Origin: Histoplasma ohiense
Lineage: Eukaryota; Ascomycota; Eurotiomycetes; Onygenales; Ajellomycetaceae
Length of the DNA stretch: 64,000 bases
Direction: 5' to 3'
Assembly (NCBI GenBank): GCA_017607445.1
Contig: JAEVHH010000003.1
Location: 3,162,001 to 3,226,000 of the forward strand
Shown: positions 21,288-34,306 of the stretch, piece after piece
Position numbering within the stretch: position 1 is the first letter of the stretch
Layout: each line of letters begins with the position of its first letter
Position numbers and translations under genes: made by a program
The notes under the pieces: generated by a model
Databases searched by the model: none
What the model was told of the DNA's origin: nothing
The model's input: only the letters and a program-made list of their open reading frames with translations

Positions 21288-22130
21288 TTGAGTGGTCCAT
21301 TGTTACACACATCTACAATAAAGCATGCAATGTTAGTTAAAACATGCAAGATAATCTCAATACATACAAGATTCCTTGAAAATCAATCTGAATCCTCTAC
21401 TGTCTTCAATGATCACAATGCATATTTGCAACAGTTGAACAATCAAATTCATAAACAAGAGCAGCAATTAGCTATTCTACATGCACAACAGCAGCTCAAC
21501 AAGTTGAAAGTGCAGATTTGTAAAGATACTCTCATCAAATTTCAATTAATTCAGAATATCATCATAGAACTGCCACAAAATCAATCTGTGAACAATACAA
21601 ACAATGATAATGAAACATCATCAAGATTAGAGATAAAGGACTATTATTGAGGAAAAAATATATTAGAATTCAAGAACTATAAAGATCATATATTGACTCT
21701 CTTTACACATCATCACTGATATTATCAAAAAAAAGAACACAAGATAAATGATGCTAAACACTACTTTGATATCCACATTAAGCAGAAATGATTGAATTTT
21801 GTATTATTATATGAGAGATATGGAGAAGCAACACTGTTGACTTTTGATGATATACTATCACATCTAGAAATGCAAATTAACAATCCACAGAATCAGCACT
21901 GATTGATGAGTCAAAAGTTTCAAAATACAAAACAACAAGAATGACAATTGATACACAATTTCTCTAAATATTTCAAAAACTGAGAATACTACTTACTCTC
22001 ATATAGCAAAGAACAAAGAATGGATAACTTGTATAGTAAGACATTGAAAATATTACACACTGAACTCAATCATTGAAATCAAGAGTCTCAGAACTACAAA
22101 GAGTTGCTTCAAACTCTACAGACTCTCAAA
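21288..22130 (+). pseudogene. Gag of G1-A, N-terminal part
   Basis: Open for 120 codons, with a Gln-rich helical stretch (QQLNNQIHKQEQQLAILHAQQQ), then broken by TGA at probable Trp codons (for example before GKNILEFKNYKD and before LNFVLLYER). It continues after LINE-1 at 29377. It aligns throughout with gag of G1-B. Gag forms the particle shell. The LINE inserted in this frame, duplicating ACAGACTCTCAAA. Confidence 0.75.
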
Positions 22131-23470
22131 CAAAAACAACGAGCAAAACTCTGAACAAGCTCAATTCTTCGAATTAGACAACGCGAGTACCCTCAATCGA
22201 TTCCTGCTGCCTCCATCAGTAACTGCTGCAAATTTGAAAAGATTTGATGAGGTTTTGAGGGAGATATTTGATGAATAGTGTTTTGGCATCTGCTTGGGCA
22301 GATCTTCAACAGTTCATCCAATTACTCCATCAATACTGAGTCAAATCAACTCAGATTTTGATCACAGATAGATCTATCTTATTTTGATAATCTGTTAAAA
22401 TCTTATTCAATTTGATCTGCAGTTGCTTGAGTTATTCCTGATTCTCTGTTTGGGAAAACTCTGATTGATTTTTGTGTTCCAACACACCCATGCCAAGTCC
22501 CCTCTGAGTACCTCCCAGCCACACGTGCCTGCCAAGTAACAAAAAGATACCTTGGCACAATTGACTAGTGCATACCCCATCAATTCGAATCCATCGTCCC
22601 TCGAATCCCTCATCGAATCCCTTCGAATAACCCCTCCATTGATAAGAATATAAGATAAAAGTGGAAATTTCAGTGTTTGAAAGATAGCTTGGTCCCTGCA
22701 AGTAGTTTATATATATATTTATATATATATAATCTATTATAAAGGAAAAAAGTGCAGGTTTAGCCTGTTGATTCTTCATTTGCATACCCATTTCTTTGGA
22801 AACTCAATATTCAACTTATTGGGAGCTATTCAGTAGGATAAAGTGTTTCAATTTGAATGAAAGGGAATTCATTTAGTATTGAAAGCTTTTGATTTTTCAG
22901 AAATATAATCTTAAACTGAGGTGGGGCCTAGTTTAAGCAGAAACTTTGAGAAGCTTTTTAATTAAGAAAAAGACAAAGTTTGAAAGAGATAGAGTGTTTT
23001 TCTCTGTTTTTAGCTCTGAGTTAATAAAACAGAGAATTTCTGCCCAAAAATTCATATTTCTTTTATCTTATTCAAAGGCTGAAGAGCTTTCATTAATACT
23101 GATCAAGTGGTTATTATATACCTTTTCTTTATCAATTGAGCTACACACTTGTTGTGTGGGGAGATTTCTGAAGTAAAGAATATAACTAACTAGTTTTAAC
23201 AGCTTCTCTTCAAAAAGCTGAGTATTTTTTGTTAGTTTTTCTTTCAAAAACTGACATTTCAGTCTTGACTTAATCAAGTTGAAATCATTAGTCTCCCCTC
23301 CTCTGTCAAGTTTGTAGCACTCAACTTTGTGAAGATTTAACTGATTTATCTCTAAAAATCAGTATTAGTTTATTAAGTTCTCTTGAAAAACTTAATCTAG
23401 TTACTATTACTAGTAGGAAAAATAGCTTGAAACACAATCAAATCATCTAAATCTATCAATATCTATCAAA
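22131..23470 (+). other. 5' UTR of LINE-1
   Basis: Untranslated leader before ORF1, with no long frame in sense orientation. It should hold the internal promoter of the element. Its first part is far less RIP-mutated than the ORFs. Confidence 0.6.
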
Positions 23471-24985
23471 ATGATAGAGAAGGATGTCTTTTCTGATGAG
23501 ATTCCTGAGATTGAGTTTCTTAAAAAACGAAAAAAGAAATATCAAGATCAGATGCAAGAAATTCAAAACCTTGAAAATGCTGCCAAATGCTTGAAAAATC
23601 AATGTATGGAGGAAAAAGATACTGAAGTACTTCATATACTGCTAATTCAAGCAAGACAACTGAATGAGATTCTAAAATATAAACTGGGAATCTCTTCTAA
23701 ACTAGAAAAGATTTTTGAGATGAAATCTTTGAGTTCATCTCAATCTACAGAACAGAAAACAGAGCTGAGAACTTATGCTCAAGCTGCAGCAGTGTCTTCT
23801 ATCTCTTCTGTTACAAAAATTGCATCCTTGGAAAAAACATATACTCAGAATTCAAAATCTGCTGATTCTCTGAATACACTGAGTTCAGAAAAATCAAGAA
23901 AAGAGCTAAAAGATGAGAGACTTCTTCAGTCAAAAGCTCAAAGACTAATTGTTAAAATCTTTAACAAAGAAGTCTTTGAGAAAAAGATGCTATCAAATGT
24001 AAGTCTTATTTTTCAAATGAAAAATGAGATAAATCATGCATTAAACTCTGTCTTTGAATCTGAACTACACAGATCAGTTGTAGCTTCAGTTGAAAGCTCT
24101 TTTCTTGAAAATTCAATAATTCTCACTATCATGTCTGAGTTCAATTCTGATTTTCTGATTCAAAATCAACAGATCTGGACCCCCATAGTAAAATCTCTTT
24201 TAAAAACTGAGATTTCAGTGGAAAAAGATGAGAAATGGGGCAAGTTTGTTCTCCATGACATACCTACAGCAATCTTCAATCATGATGATGGACTGATTCA
24301 ACTTCAGCATGAAATTGAAGACTTCAATTCAATCAAATTAAAAAAGCTGCCAATTTGGCTGAACAATGAGAAGCAAAGAGAAAATAGACAAAATGCTTCA
24401 GTGCTAATCATAACTGAGTCATTTGAACAGTCTAAACTCTCCTTTGTGAGAATTGCTGGTATGAGAATGAGAACATATGAATTTAAAGATACAAGAGAAA
24501 ATCTAAAATCTCAAATTCAGTGTTCAAATTGTCAGAAGTATGGTCATTTTGCAAATCTCTGTAAGAGAAATGTAAGATGTCAAATTTGTGCTCAATCTCA
24601 CAAGACAGCTGAGCACAGTTGTCATCTATGTTTGAAAAAGGGAAAATTGTGTGAACATTCCAAATCCATTGCAAAGTGTGCCAATTGTAAAGAGCCCCAT
24701 TTTGCAAATTCAAAAGAATGTGTATTTGCTCCCAAATCAGAAAAGTCATCAGTACAGACAAATAACTCAGTCTCTACTAATGTAAATAATAGCAATAAAC
24801 AAAAAAGAAGAAATTCTCAACTCTCTGAATCTGCTATCTCTGAACCTTCTGCAAAGCAAAAAATTAGATCACAGAAGTCACCAAGAACCCCTGTTCAAAC
24901 AAAGATAAGAGATACACATATGCAGGATATGATAGCAGTTGAAGTTGTGAATAATAGATTCAGTCTATTATCTGACTCTGAATAA
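23471..24985 (+). CDS. LINE-1 ORF1 protein, 504 aa, zinc-knuckle RNA-binding protein
   Basis: The frame is intact from ATG 23471. The N-terminal third is charged and coiled-coil-like (KKRKKKYQDQMQEIQNLENA). The C-terminal part has CCHC-type knuckles, first CSNCQKYGHFANLC, then CQICAQSHKTAEHSC and CANCKEPHFANSKEC. Such ORF1 proteins bind element RNA and form the retrotransposition particle. It is the only long transposon frame in the nest without a stop codon; its three Trp codons are still TGG. ORF2 starts 27 nt downstream, so it may be translated by reinitiation. Confidence 0.85.
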   Translation: MIEKDVFSDEIPEIEFLKKRKKKYQDQMQEIQNLENAAKCLKNQCMEEKDTEVLHILLIQARQLNEILKYKLGISSKLEKIFEMKSLSSSQSTEQKTELRTYAQAAAVSSISSVTKIASLEKTYTQNSKSADSLNTLSSEKSRKELKDERLLQSKAQRLIVKIFNKEVFEKKMLSNVSLIFQMKNEINHALNSVFESELHRSVVASVESSFLENSIILTIMSEFNSDFLIQNQQIWTPIVKSLLKTEISVEKDEKWGKFVLHDIPTAIFNHDDGLIQLQHEIEDFNSIKLKKLPIWLNNEKQRENRQNASVLIITESFEQSKLSFVRIAGMRMRTYEFKDTRENLKSQIQCSNCQKYGHFANLCKRNVRCQICAQSHKTAEHSCHLCLKKGKLCEHSKSIAKCANCKEPHFANSKECVFAPKSEKSSVQTNNSVSTNVNNSNKQKRRNSQLSESAISEPSAKQKIRSQKSPRTPVQTKIRDTHMQDMIAVEVVNNRFSLLSDSE

Positions 24986-25012
24986 AGAGAAACACTTCTT
25001 AATATTTGTGTA

Positions 25013-28000
25013 ATGTCAGAAAAACAACAAAAAAATGTTAAAAGCTCTACAAAAATCAAATTTATTCAAAATAATGTGGACAGAACAAATCCATGTCTTT
25101 ATTCCTGTTTACAAATTGGCTATGAGCAAAAGGCAGACTTCATTCTTGTTCAAGAACTCAGACTTGATGCTGATCAAGAGTATGGTGTATCTCATCCAGC
25201 ATACTATTGTTTTTTACCAGAGAAAACAGATATTAGAGTTAGAGTGGCAATTTATGCTAGAAAGAATTCAAGATTTCAGTTCAATCTGAGATATGATTTG
25301 ATATCTGACTCTGATATTCTTGTTGGTGACATTGTGGATATGAAAAAACAGTTTGAAAATATTCAATTAATCAATATCTACAATGAAAGATCACTGAGAG
25401 AAAACAATAGAACTTGAACATTTGATAGATGTTTAATGCAGTTGAAACCAGAAAAAAACTCAATAATCATGGGGGATTTCAATGCTCATCACTCTTGGTG
25501 GAATTCAGAAAGAACTCAATCAATTAGAGCTGAAAACCTAGTTGAATGGGCACTTTTAAACAAACTAGAGTTGATAAATGAGCAAGATATTCCCACTTTT
25601 CACAAGCCAGGTTTGAGACAGAAGTCAATTATTGATCTATGTTTTTTCTCTAAGAATCTATATGAGAATAAACATTTTAATTGGTATGTTGACTCAAATG
25701 AAACAAATGGTGCTGCCACTGGACATGAGATAATTCAAGTTGATATGGAATTGGATAGTAATCAAATAGTTCAAAACCCATTATATTCAAATCAATACAA
25801 CTTTGAAAAAGCTCAGTGGACAGAAGTGAAAAGAATGATTGAAAAGTTGAAATTAGAGAATAGAGAAACTCTTTATTGGAAATCAGATACAAATCTTACA
25901 GATAAAATGCTTGAAGACAGAGCAAATTTAATCACTGAGATTATTCTTTCAAGTATAAAGAAATATATTCCATTGAAAAGAGTCTCTGAATTCTCTAAGC
26001 CTTGGTGGAATGATGAGATTTCAAATAAAAGAAGACATTTAGCTAGAGTTAAAAAAGATTGAAAAGAAGATCTTGTTTCATTTGAGTATTTAAAGAATAT
26101 TAGAAATGATTATTTCTCAACAATTAAAAAGGCAAAGACTGATTGTTGGAATAACTTTCTAGAAAATGCTCAGAGGAAAGAGATCTTCAAAGCTTTTAGA
26201 TATACTAAGTCAAAAACAATGTCTAAGCTACCAACATTAACTTATAATTTCCAGAATGAGGAAATTATAGCTAGCTCATTTGAAGATAAATGTCAAGCTT
26301 TTATGAGAATATTATTTCCATCATCAAATAATTCAACTGAGATTTGTTCTTTGCAAGAAGATAATGAATATGAACATGATAAGAAATGGGAATGGCCTGA
26401 CTTAACTGAAGATGAATTAAAGACAGCTATTTTTTCATCTTCAAAGGTCACAGCAGCAGGAGCTGATACTATAAATCATTTAATAATTCAAGAGCTTTAT
26501 TCAGTACTAAAAGATGAGCTCTTTGAATTGTTCTCAAATCTTTTGAAATATGGGTATCACTCTAAGTGCTGGAGGCATGCTGTTGGAGTTATTCTTTCAA
26601 AATCCAATAGAAAACCAACTATTCCTAAATCTTATAGAGTGATATCTCTGCTGAATTGCCTGGGAAAAATTCTGGAAAAGATAATTGCAACTTGATTGTC
26701 TTTTCTATCTGCTACTACTGATCTATTATATGATGATCAGATGGGAAGTAGAAAGCAAAACTCAGCAATTGATGCAGTTCTCTCTGTAGTTCATGATATT
26801 CAACTTGCAAAGAATGAAAAAATGGTTACAACTGCAATGTTTATTGATATAAAAGGTGCATTTGATTGTGTTTCACTTTCTCAAATGATCAATACTTTGA
26901 TAGAATTGAGAATGCCAGAGTCTCTCATTAAATGGGTTATCTGTTTCATGTCAAAAAGAACTATTCAGTTGCTTTTTGATGGAATGAGACAAGATATAAC
27001 AGATATTGAGATAGGAGTTCCTCAGGGTTCCCCAGTCTCACCCATTTTGTTTGCTATATTTATCAAGTTTCTATTTATTGATAGACAAATGGCAATTATG
27101 GTGAGAACTCCGAGCTATGTGGATGATTTAGGCCTAGTTGTAAGCTCAGAATCAATTGTGAATAACTGCAATTTGATTGAGCAAGCAGCAACTGAAATGA
27201 TTGAAAAAGCAAAATCAAAAAACATTGTTTTTGATATGGACAAAACTGAATTAATTCATTTTTATCCAAATTTCAGAGAAAAAGATACTGAAGTTAAGCT
27301 TTTAAGTCATTCAGTTAAACCTAAAAACTCAGTTAGATGGCTTGATGTCTGGTTAGATTCTCAATTGAATTTTAAATCTCATGTGCAAATAAAAACTGCA
27401 AATGCTGAAAGAATTTTAAACAGTATATTGAGACTTTCAAATACTGAAAGAGGTCTGACATTTCAAGCAATGAGACAATTATATATTGCCTGTGTGACCT
27501 CTGTTTCAGATTATGCAGTTCAGGTGTGGTGGAGAGGTCAAAAACACTTTATAGAAAGATTTCAAAAACTTCAAAACTCAGCTTTAAGAAAGATTCTAGA
27601 AGTATTCAAAACTACTCCAATTAAAGCTATGGAAATTGAAGCCTCTATTTCTCCACCACAAGTGAGATTTGATAAAATCTGTATGAATTATGCTCTCAGA
27701 ATTATGAAGCTATATTCACATCATTCTATTAGAAAGAGAGTTTCAAGTTCTTTTCCAAATGAGTCAAATGGATTAGAATTAGATTGAGAACTTTATCTTG
27801 ATTGGAATGAGACTGATTTATCTGAAAATTCAAGTTCTTTACAAAGAAGAAGGATACCATCTCAGTTGTTTAGAATTTGCTCAATGATTAAGAACTGTTT
27901 CTCTAGTTTAAATGTAGAGAGAGTAGCTATTGAAAATCTCTCTCCTTGGAAGAAAAGTCTTGATAATCTTGTTGATTTAAACATTAGTCAACTTTCAAAA

Positions 28001-28952
28001 GAAGATCAGACTCAAGAACATTTAAAGCTTTTGAAACAAGTGAAAAATAAAGCAATTCTTATATACACTGATGGCTCAAAATGTGAGAAAACAGGCAATC
28101 TTGGAGCTGGAATAGCATATTCAGAAAATGATAAAAACTATATTCTTGATTCTTGACAAATTGGAAAAGAGTCAGAAGTTTTTAATGCTGAATTATTTGC
28201 AATTTCAAGAGCTTTCAAATTGATTGAAATGAAGATTGAACAATGGAAAAGATTTGAGCATATTTGGATATTCTCTGATAGTCGAAGCAGGGCTTAAAAG
28301 ACTTCAAAGTAATAAAATCAGCAGTGGACAGTCAATGCTAGAGCTGATTTTGAAAAGTCTTCAAAATATCCAAAGAAAAATCTCACTCAATTGTTCTATT
28401 CATCTTCACTGGGTGCCTGCTCACATGGGTATATATGGCAATGAAATGGCTGATAAAGCTGCAAAAAGAGCCACTGAGTTAGAAGTCTGCTGTCAAAGAA
28501 TTGTAACATGATCTTTTATTAAAAGAAGAATAAGAGAATTATGTTTACAAAAGTGGCAAGATGTCTGGTTCATGCAAAGAAAAAGTGTGCATTATTCCAG
28601 ATTTGAAACTAAGCCAAAGTGGAAGACTTGCTCAATAAAGTGTAAGAAGAAACTTTTTGCTACAATAATGCAGCTAAAGCTTGGACATGGACATTTCAAA
28701 TCATATTTAGCAAAGTTTAAAGATGATTTAAATGATCTATGTTCAGATTGTCAGTTATATGAAAATCCAGAGCATCTTCTGTTACTTTGTACAAAGTATT
28801 CAGAACTAAGATTGAGACTGAGAGAGAAGTATCAACTGAATCAGTTAAATTTGAGTTTGTTATTCAATACAAAAGCTGGAAATATGTTCTTAATTGAATA
28901 TTTAAATGAGTCAAATGTTGCTACAAGAGCTTGTTTGAATAGTGTCACTTGA
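25013..28952 (+). pseudogene. LINE-1 ORF2: endonuclease, reverse transcriptase, RNase H (inactivated)
   Basis: Domains in order: APE-type endonuclease (MGDFNAHHSWWN near 25469; IDLCFFS), reverse transcriptase (KSYRVISLLNCLGKILEK; MFIDIKGAFDCVS; GVPQGSPVSPILFA; active-site YVDDLGLV near 27117), RNase H (ILIYTDGSKCEKTG; FNAELFAI; IFSDS; HWVPAHMGIYGNEMADKAAK) and a final Cys/His motif (CSDCQLYENPEHLLLLC). In-frame TGA codons at 25415, 26060, 26693, 27785 and 28154 fall where relatives have Trp. One extra A near 28281-28290 shifts the RNase H frame, and another TGA follows at 28509. ORF2 would nick target DNA and copy the RNA in place. This copy cannot. Confidence 0.88.
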
Positions 28953-29362
28953 TGATATTTAGATCAGTTGTTTTTGTTTATTTTATTTTGATCTTTTCTT
29001 TAACTTTGTTTATTGTTAATTTTCATTTGTTTCAAGCAGTTTGCTTCATTATTTGTTGATAATAGTCATTGCAAATGTTTTTTCTTTTCTGTTGATTTTT
29101 AATAGCTGCTGTCTTTTATAATATTTATTTCCTTTGTTTTGAAGTTGAGTTGTGCTAACCCATTGACATTCTTTTGATTTTATTTTTGGATTGAATAGTT
29201 TGAATAGTTGTTTGATTCTGGGCTGGAATTCTGTTAATGCATGTGTCAAATTGTTTTTGTATATTAGAATATTCTTGATTTGAAAAATCCTGAAGTATTT
29301 CAGGTAGATGTCATAGTCACTGACTGTATACATCTATAATTGAAGAATAATAATAATAATAA
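28953..29362 (+). other. 3' UTR and AAT-repeat tail of LINE-1
   Basis: Non-coding sequence that ends in about six AAT/ATA units. The same 3' end, reverse-complemented, begins the fragment at 52861. Frames on the minus strand here are shadows. Confidence 0.75.
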
Positions 29363-29376
29363 TACAGACTCTCAAA

Positions 29377-32300
29377 GAAAATATATCAGAACAACAGCAT
29401 ACTATTCACAAAAAAAGATCTGCAATATTCATAGAGAATCAGCATCATTCTGATAAGTTTAGCAATTATTGAAACAAGAGAAAACAAGAGAAACAAACAG
29501 ATTCAACTGAACAAATCAAAAAAGATAAATATAACTGAATGAAGAAGTGTTCTCACTGTCATAAGAAAAGTTATATTGCAAATGATTGTTGAATGTTACA
29601 CTCTGAAAAGCACAATCAAGTTCAACAAACAAAAAATCAACAATTTCAATTATAGAAGCAGCTGCTGCATTGAGAATACAAACAACTAGACTGCAAGATA
29701 AACAGTTATTGATGATGAATATATGAATACTGACAGAAGCAGAATGATCAATGATGTGAATACTAGTGGATTCTGACACAGATACAAACTTCATATTTCA
29801 TATCTGAGCATCAAAATATTTCTCAAAGACAGAAGATAAATCAAAAGTAGTGAAAGCAGTTGATAATCATAAAATTAAATTATATAAACAACAAAGAGCT
29901 GCAATAAAGATTATCAATGATGAATATATTTTTCAAGAAGAATTTCATCATTTTGAAGAGATCAACATTAACAGATATGATATAATTTTGAGTATGCTGT
30001 GATTGAAAGCTGTGAACTCTGATATTGACTGGGTGCAAAGATGTTGAATCTATAGAAAAGCATCAAATATTAATCATATACATCTGAATACTGCTAAAGA
30101 ATTCACAACACTAATTGACAATGATAATATTATATTCACTGTCTTATCATTACAAGCTGCAAGTGCAGCAACTGAGTCAAATATCTCAGATAATTATAAA
30201 AATTATCTTGATGTGTTTCAAGAAGACATATCTGATACAGAATATGCATCTCACAATCATGTTATAGATCTCAAACCTGGTAAGAAACCCTCATATCAAC
30301 TGATATATAACTTATCATCTCAAGAACTCTCTGTCCTCTGAGAATATATTGAAAAAACATTAGAGAAGAATTGGATACATTCATCCAAGAGCTCAGTCAG
30401 CACATCAGTGTTATTCACATCAAAGAAAGATGAAACCCTGCATCTTTGCATGAATTATCAAGAATTGAATGAAATAACAGTCAAGAATTGATATCCACTG
30501 CTCTTGATAAGTGAAATACTTGATAGATTAGCAGATGTCAAAATATATACACAACTGAATCTTAGAGACACATATCACAGAATTTGCATACAAGCAGAAG
30601 ATGAATGGAAAACAGTATTTCAAACACAATATGAATACTTTGAATATCTAGTCTTATCTTTTGAGCTAATCAATGCTTCTGCAATCTTTCAATTTTATAT
30701 CAACAAAGCTCTCAGTGATCTTTTAGACATATATTGCATGACTTATCTTGACAATATCATAATCTATTCAAACACACTTGATGAGCATGTCATCCATGTT
30801 AAGAATGTGCTGGAACGATTAAGGCATTGAAGACTATATATCAAACTTAGTAAGTGTACATTTCATGCAACAGAAATTGGATTTTTGGGTTTTGTGGTTA
30901 TCATACAGAGCATTACTGTTGAGAAACACTGCATCAACACAATTCTAGATTAGTCAGAACTGCAAACTATAAACAAATTGCAAATATTTCTAGAATTCAT
31001 CAATTTCTATCATCAATTCATATACAAGTTCTTGATAATAACAGCATCTCTGACTGAATTGTTAAAAGATTACAAAACAAAAAGAGAGAAGAATAACATA
31101 TCTATTCAGTTAGATAAAAACTGCAAGCATGCAATTTTGCAGTTAAAAGAATGCTTTACAAAAGCATCATTGTTGATCCACTTTGATTCACAGTAAAAAC
31201 TTCATATAGAAACAGATGAATCTGATGTTACAATCACTGCAGTAATATCACAATTAATGAATGATGATCACTGACATCTGATCATGTTTTGGTCTAGAAA
31301 GCTCACAGAAACAGAAAGATGTTATCAAATATATAATTTAGAAATGTTGCTGATTGTAGAAGCTTTCAGACAATGATGCTACTACTTATATAATAGCAGA
31401 CACTCAATAACTGTTTTATCTGACCATGTCAATCTCCAGTACTTCATGACAACAAAGCAGCTAAATGAGTGTCAGATTCACTGAATGGAAATACTCTCAG
31501 CATTCAATTTTGAAATAGAGCACTATTCTGAAAAAAATAATCCTGCAGATGTATCAAGTCATCACTCAGATTTTATAAAACACACAGCTCTCTTGACAGA
31601 GTTCTCTACTCTGCAAGAGAAGCTGCATAAGAGGATCTTTAAATCACTAAAGACAAAAGAAAATACAAAATTAGATCAATGTATCAAGATAATACAAAAA
31701 GATCTACAAGCTAATGAAAATTGTTGAATGAAGAAGCTTATAGTCATCAATGACAACAACCTCTGCAGAATAAAGAACATATCTGTGAATAAGAGCAAGA
31801 TCACAGATATTACAGAGTTAAATCTAGAGACTCTGATATCACAGATTCTAATCATCAAGATATTTGAGTTCAAGACAGTCTATTACAAAAAGATAGTCAA
31901 ATCTATCATTGAACTTTTACTGCAGATTCAGAATAGAGACATCAACACATCTGAACTTCACAGAAGATTAGAGATGAGTGATACTAGTATAGATAATCAT
32001 TCAATCTGAGCAGTAGATAAAAATGATCTGCTCAGAAAAGATGATAAAGTCTACATATCACAAAACAAAATCATAAGACATGAAATAATGAAAATGAACC
32101 ACAATGATCTTCAAGATAGCCATTTTGAATGTGACAAAATCATCAAAGCAATCAAACACAAATACTTGTGACATGGTATGAGCAATGAGATTGCAGAATA
32201 TGTGAGAACTTGCAATGTTTGTCAACACATCAAGATACCACAGCACAAGCTGTACAGATTACTACAATCACATTCAGTGTCAGATAAGAAATGACATACA

Positions 32301-33419
32301 ATTAGTATAAACTTTATTGAAGATCTGTCAGATAATAAAAAGAGAAGTCAAATCTATAATACTATTGTCATATTTATTGATTTATTCATCAAATAAGTCA
32401 TAATTGTGTCCACATCTTCAGAGCTAGATGCAGAAGAACTCACAGATATTATTGTATAAAGAGTTGCAAAGAACTTTGATCTATCTGCAAACATTATTAG
32501 CAATCAAGATTCATTAATAAATAGCAAGTTTTGATTGATATTATGTTATCTGCTTCATATTCAACAAAAATTATTGATGGCATTTCATCTGCAAACCAAC
32601 AGCCAGACAGAACAATTGAATCAGATGATTGAACATTATCTTCACATATACTGCAGCTATCAGCAAGATAATTGGATAGAATGAATTTCTCTGACACAAT
32701 GGACATATAACAACATCTTCCACACATCAATAAAAATGATATCATCTGAAGCAATGATCGGCCGATCAACTGAACTTCATATAGACATAAAACCCCCAAG
32801 CACAGATACATCAAAATCAGCAATAGAACAAATGAAACAGATGAAGTAAGCAGAGAACAAAATTCAAGAATGTCTGAAAGCTGTCAAAGCAGCTGAGAAA
32901 AAGTATTACAATCAATATCATATATCAAAAAGCTTTAAGATAGAGAACTGAGTAATACTGTGTGCAAAAAATATATTCATCTTGCAATTCTCACCCAAAC
33001 TAGATCATTGATTTTTGAGTCTCTTTCAAATAATTGATATCCACAGTACACAGATGTACAAACTGAAACTCACACTATAATATAAAGAAATTCATCTCAT
33101 ATTCCATGTTTCCCTTCTCAAATCATATCACACACACAACAGACAAATCTCACAAGCAGAACTGATAATTATAGATATACAAGAGAAATAGAAAGTTGAA
33201 GCTATATTAGACAAACATCAGTATCATAATCAAACACAATATCTTGTTAAATGAAAAGATTGTACAGACACAGATAATTCTTGGGAATCTGAGAAAAATT
33301 TAATGAACAGTCAGAAGTACTTGAAACAGTTTAATAAAATCTATCAGAAGTCAGTCAGTAAATGAAAACAAAGAAGACAACAATAACTGCTGAATATACT
33401 TATTTCACTCAGAGATTAA
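29377..33419 (+). pseudogene. G1-A gag C-terminus and pol (PR, RT, RNase H, IN, chromodomain)
   Basis: After LINE-1, gag resumes and ends in a zinc knuckle (CSHCHKKSYIANDC) and a TAG at 29653-29655. Pol is in the -1 frame after the heptamer at 29631-29637. The protease motif reads DSDTDTNF. RT is open at 30504-30830 with MTYLDNIIIYSN, where the second catalytic Asp has become Asn. RNase H, an HHCC integrase zinc-binding region and a C-terminal chromodomain (QYLVKWKDCTDTDNSW) follow up to TAA 33417-33419. Numerous TGA codons occur, mostly at Trp positions such as the FWSRKL motif. Inactive. Confidence 0.85.
29631..29637 (+). promoter_or_regulatory. -1 ribosomal frameshift heptamer of G1-A
   Basis: A_AAA_AAT in gag phase (codons ACA AAA AAT), 15 nt before the gag stop TAG at 29653. 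Pol is in the -1 frame. The same arrangement stands in G1-B. Confidence 0.7.
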
Positions 33420-33489
33420 AAAACAGATCTGTCTCAGCTTGATCAGTGTTATTCAAGAAATTGTTATCAAGACAAACCTGCTTATTATC

Positions 33490-33695
33490 TCAGATATTCT
33501 CAACTGATGAAGCACAATGTTTCAACAATGATTTAAAAGCTGCAATCAGTGATGTAATCATCAAGATCTCATCAATTACTGTTTCAGCTGAAGCCTCAGA
33601 AGAACTGTCTTGTTGAATCTTTCAAATCTTCACAGCAAAGAATTTAACCACCACAGTCACAGTGCTCTGCAAAACATTAACATTCAAAGCATCCA
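33490..33695 (-). pseudogene. Antisense gene of G1-A, exon 3 remainder (cut off by G3)
   Basis: Matches exon 3 of the G1-B antisense gene (47018-47293). The first part of the exon is at 49384-49458, on the far side of G3. The ATCCA duplication at 33691-33695 and 49384-49388 marks the cut. See the entry at 47018-48078 for the intact arrangement. Confidence 0.65.
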
Positions 33696-33953
33696 TGTGA
33701 GATGTAGTGACAGTGTGAAGAGTAACAGTAGAAGATAGTTTATAGCATAGTGGAGATAATAGTAATATATTATAGAGTATAGTAGTGTAACATAGTGTAG
33801 CTAATCACTAAGAAAGAAAAGAAAGAGAAAGAAGATGTGTGAAATACATACATTGATATATATATACATATAGAAATAGTGATAGTGAGAGTATAATGAA
33901 AAGAGATAAGAATAAGTGAAGATAATAAGGAAATAATAAATGAGTGCATTACA
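33696..33953 (-). repeat. 3' LTR of G3, 258 bp
   Basis: Pairs with 49126-49383. CTAATCACT at 33801-33809 preserves the LTR half of the self-priming pair. An A-rich purine tract in element sense (33954-33972) adjoins it. Confidence 0.9.
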
Positions 33954-34306
33954 ATTGCCTCTTTTTTTTATAAGAGCTGCTTTCAGTGATTGTATAGATT
34001 GCTTACTAGTAGATAATTGCATTTCTATATTGTAAGTTCTACTTGTTGATAGCAGTGTATCAATTGCATCCTCTAGATAGCTTGTATACGCATTGTTATT
34101 GATTTTCTAATGAGGTGAAATTGATGGATTCTTTGGTTGCTAGGAATTGTGTGCAGAGAAGCAAAAAGAATTTCTTTCCTTTTGAAGATTTCTCTTCTCT
34201 TTTAACTTGATCATCATCAAAGCTTCTTTTCATTCTGCTGCAATTTTTTATAAAAATTTTTAAATTTTTGTCAGTTCTCTCTCTCTTCCTTCTTTCTTTT
34301 TTTGAA

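Larger units (their letters stand above)
22131..29362 (+). mobile_element. LINE-1: full-length I/Tad-type non-LTR retrotransposon
   Basis: 7.2 kb with a 13-bp TSD (22118-22130 and 29364-29376), a 1.3-kb 5' UTR, ORF1, ORF2 and a 3' end in AAT repeats, the tail type of several fungal LINEs. The first ~500 bp keep CpGs (for example around 22168-22202 and 22575-22620), while both ORFs are almost CpG-free. A 5'-truncated relative lies at 52861-53871 on the minus strand. Confidence 0.9.

Noticed and set aside
25013..28952. TGA read as Trp, suggesting a mitochondrial or altered genetic code
   Set aside because: The island genes use normal stop codons and TGG for Trp. Copy comparison shows C-to-T/G-to-A mutation at CpC and CpG, which explains TGA at Trp positions.
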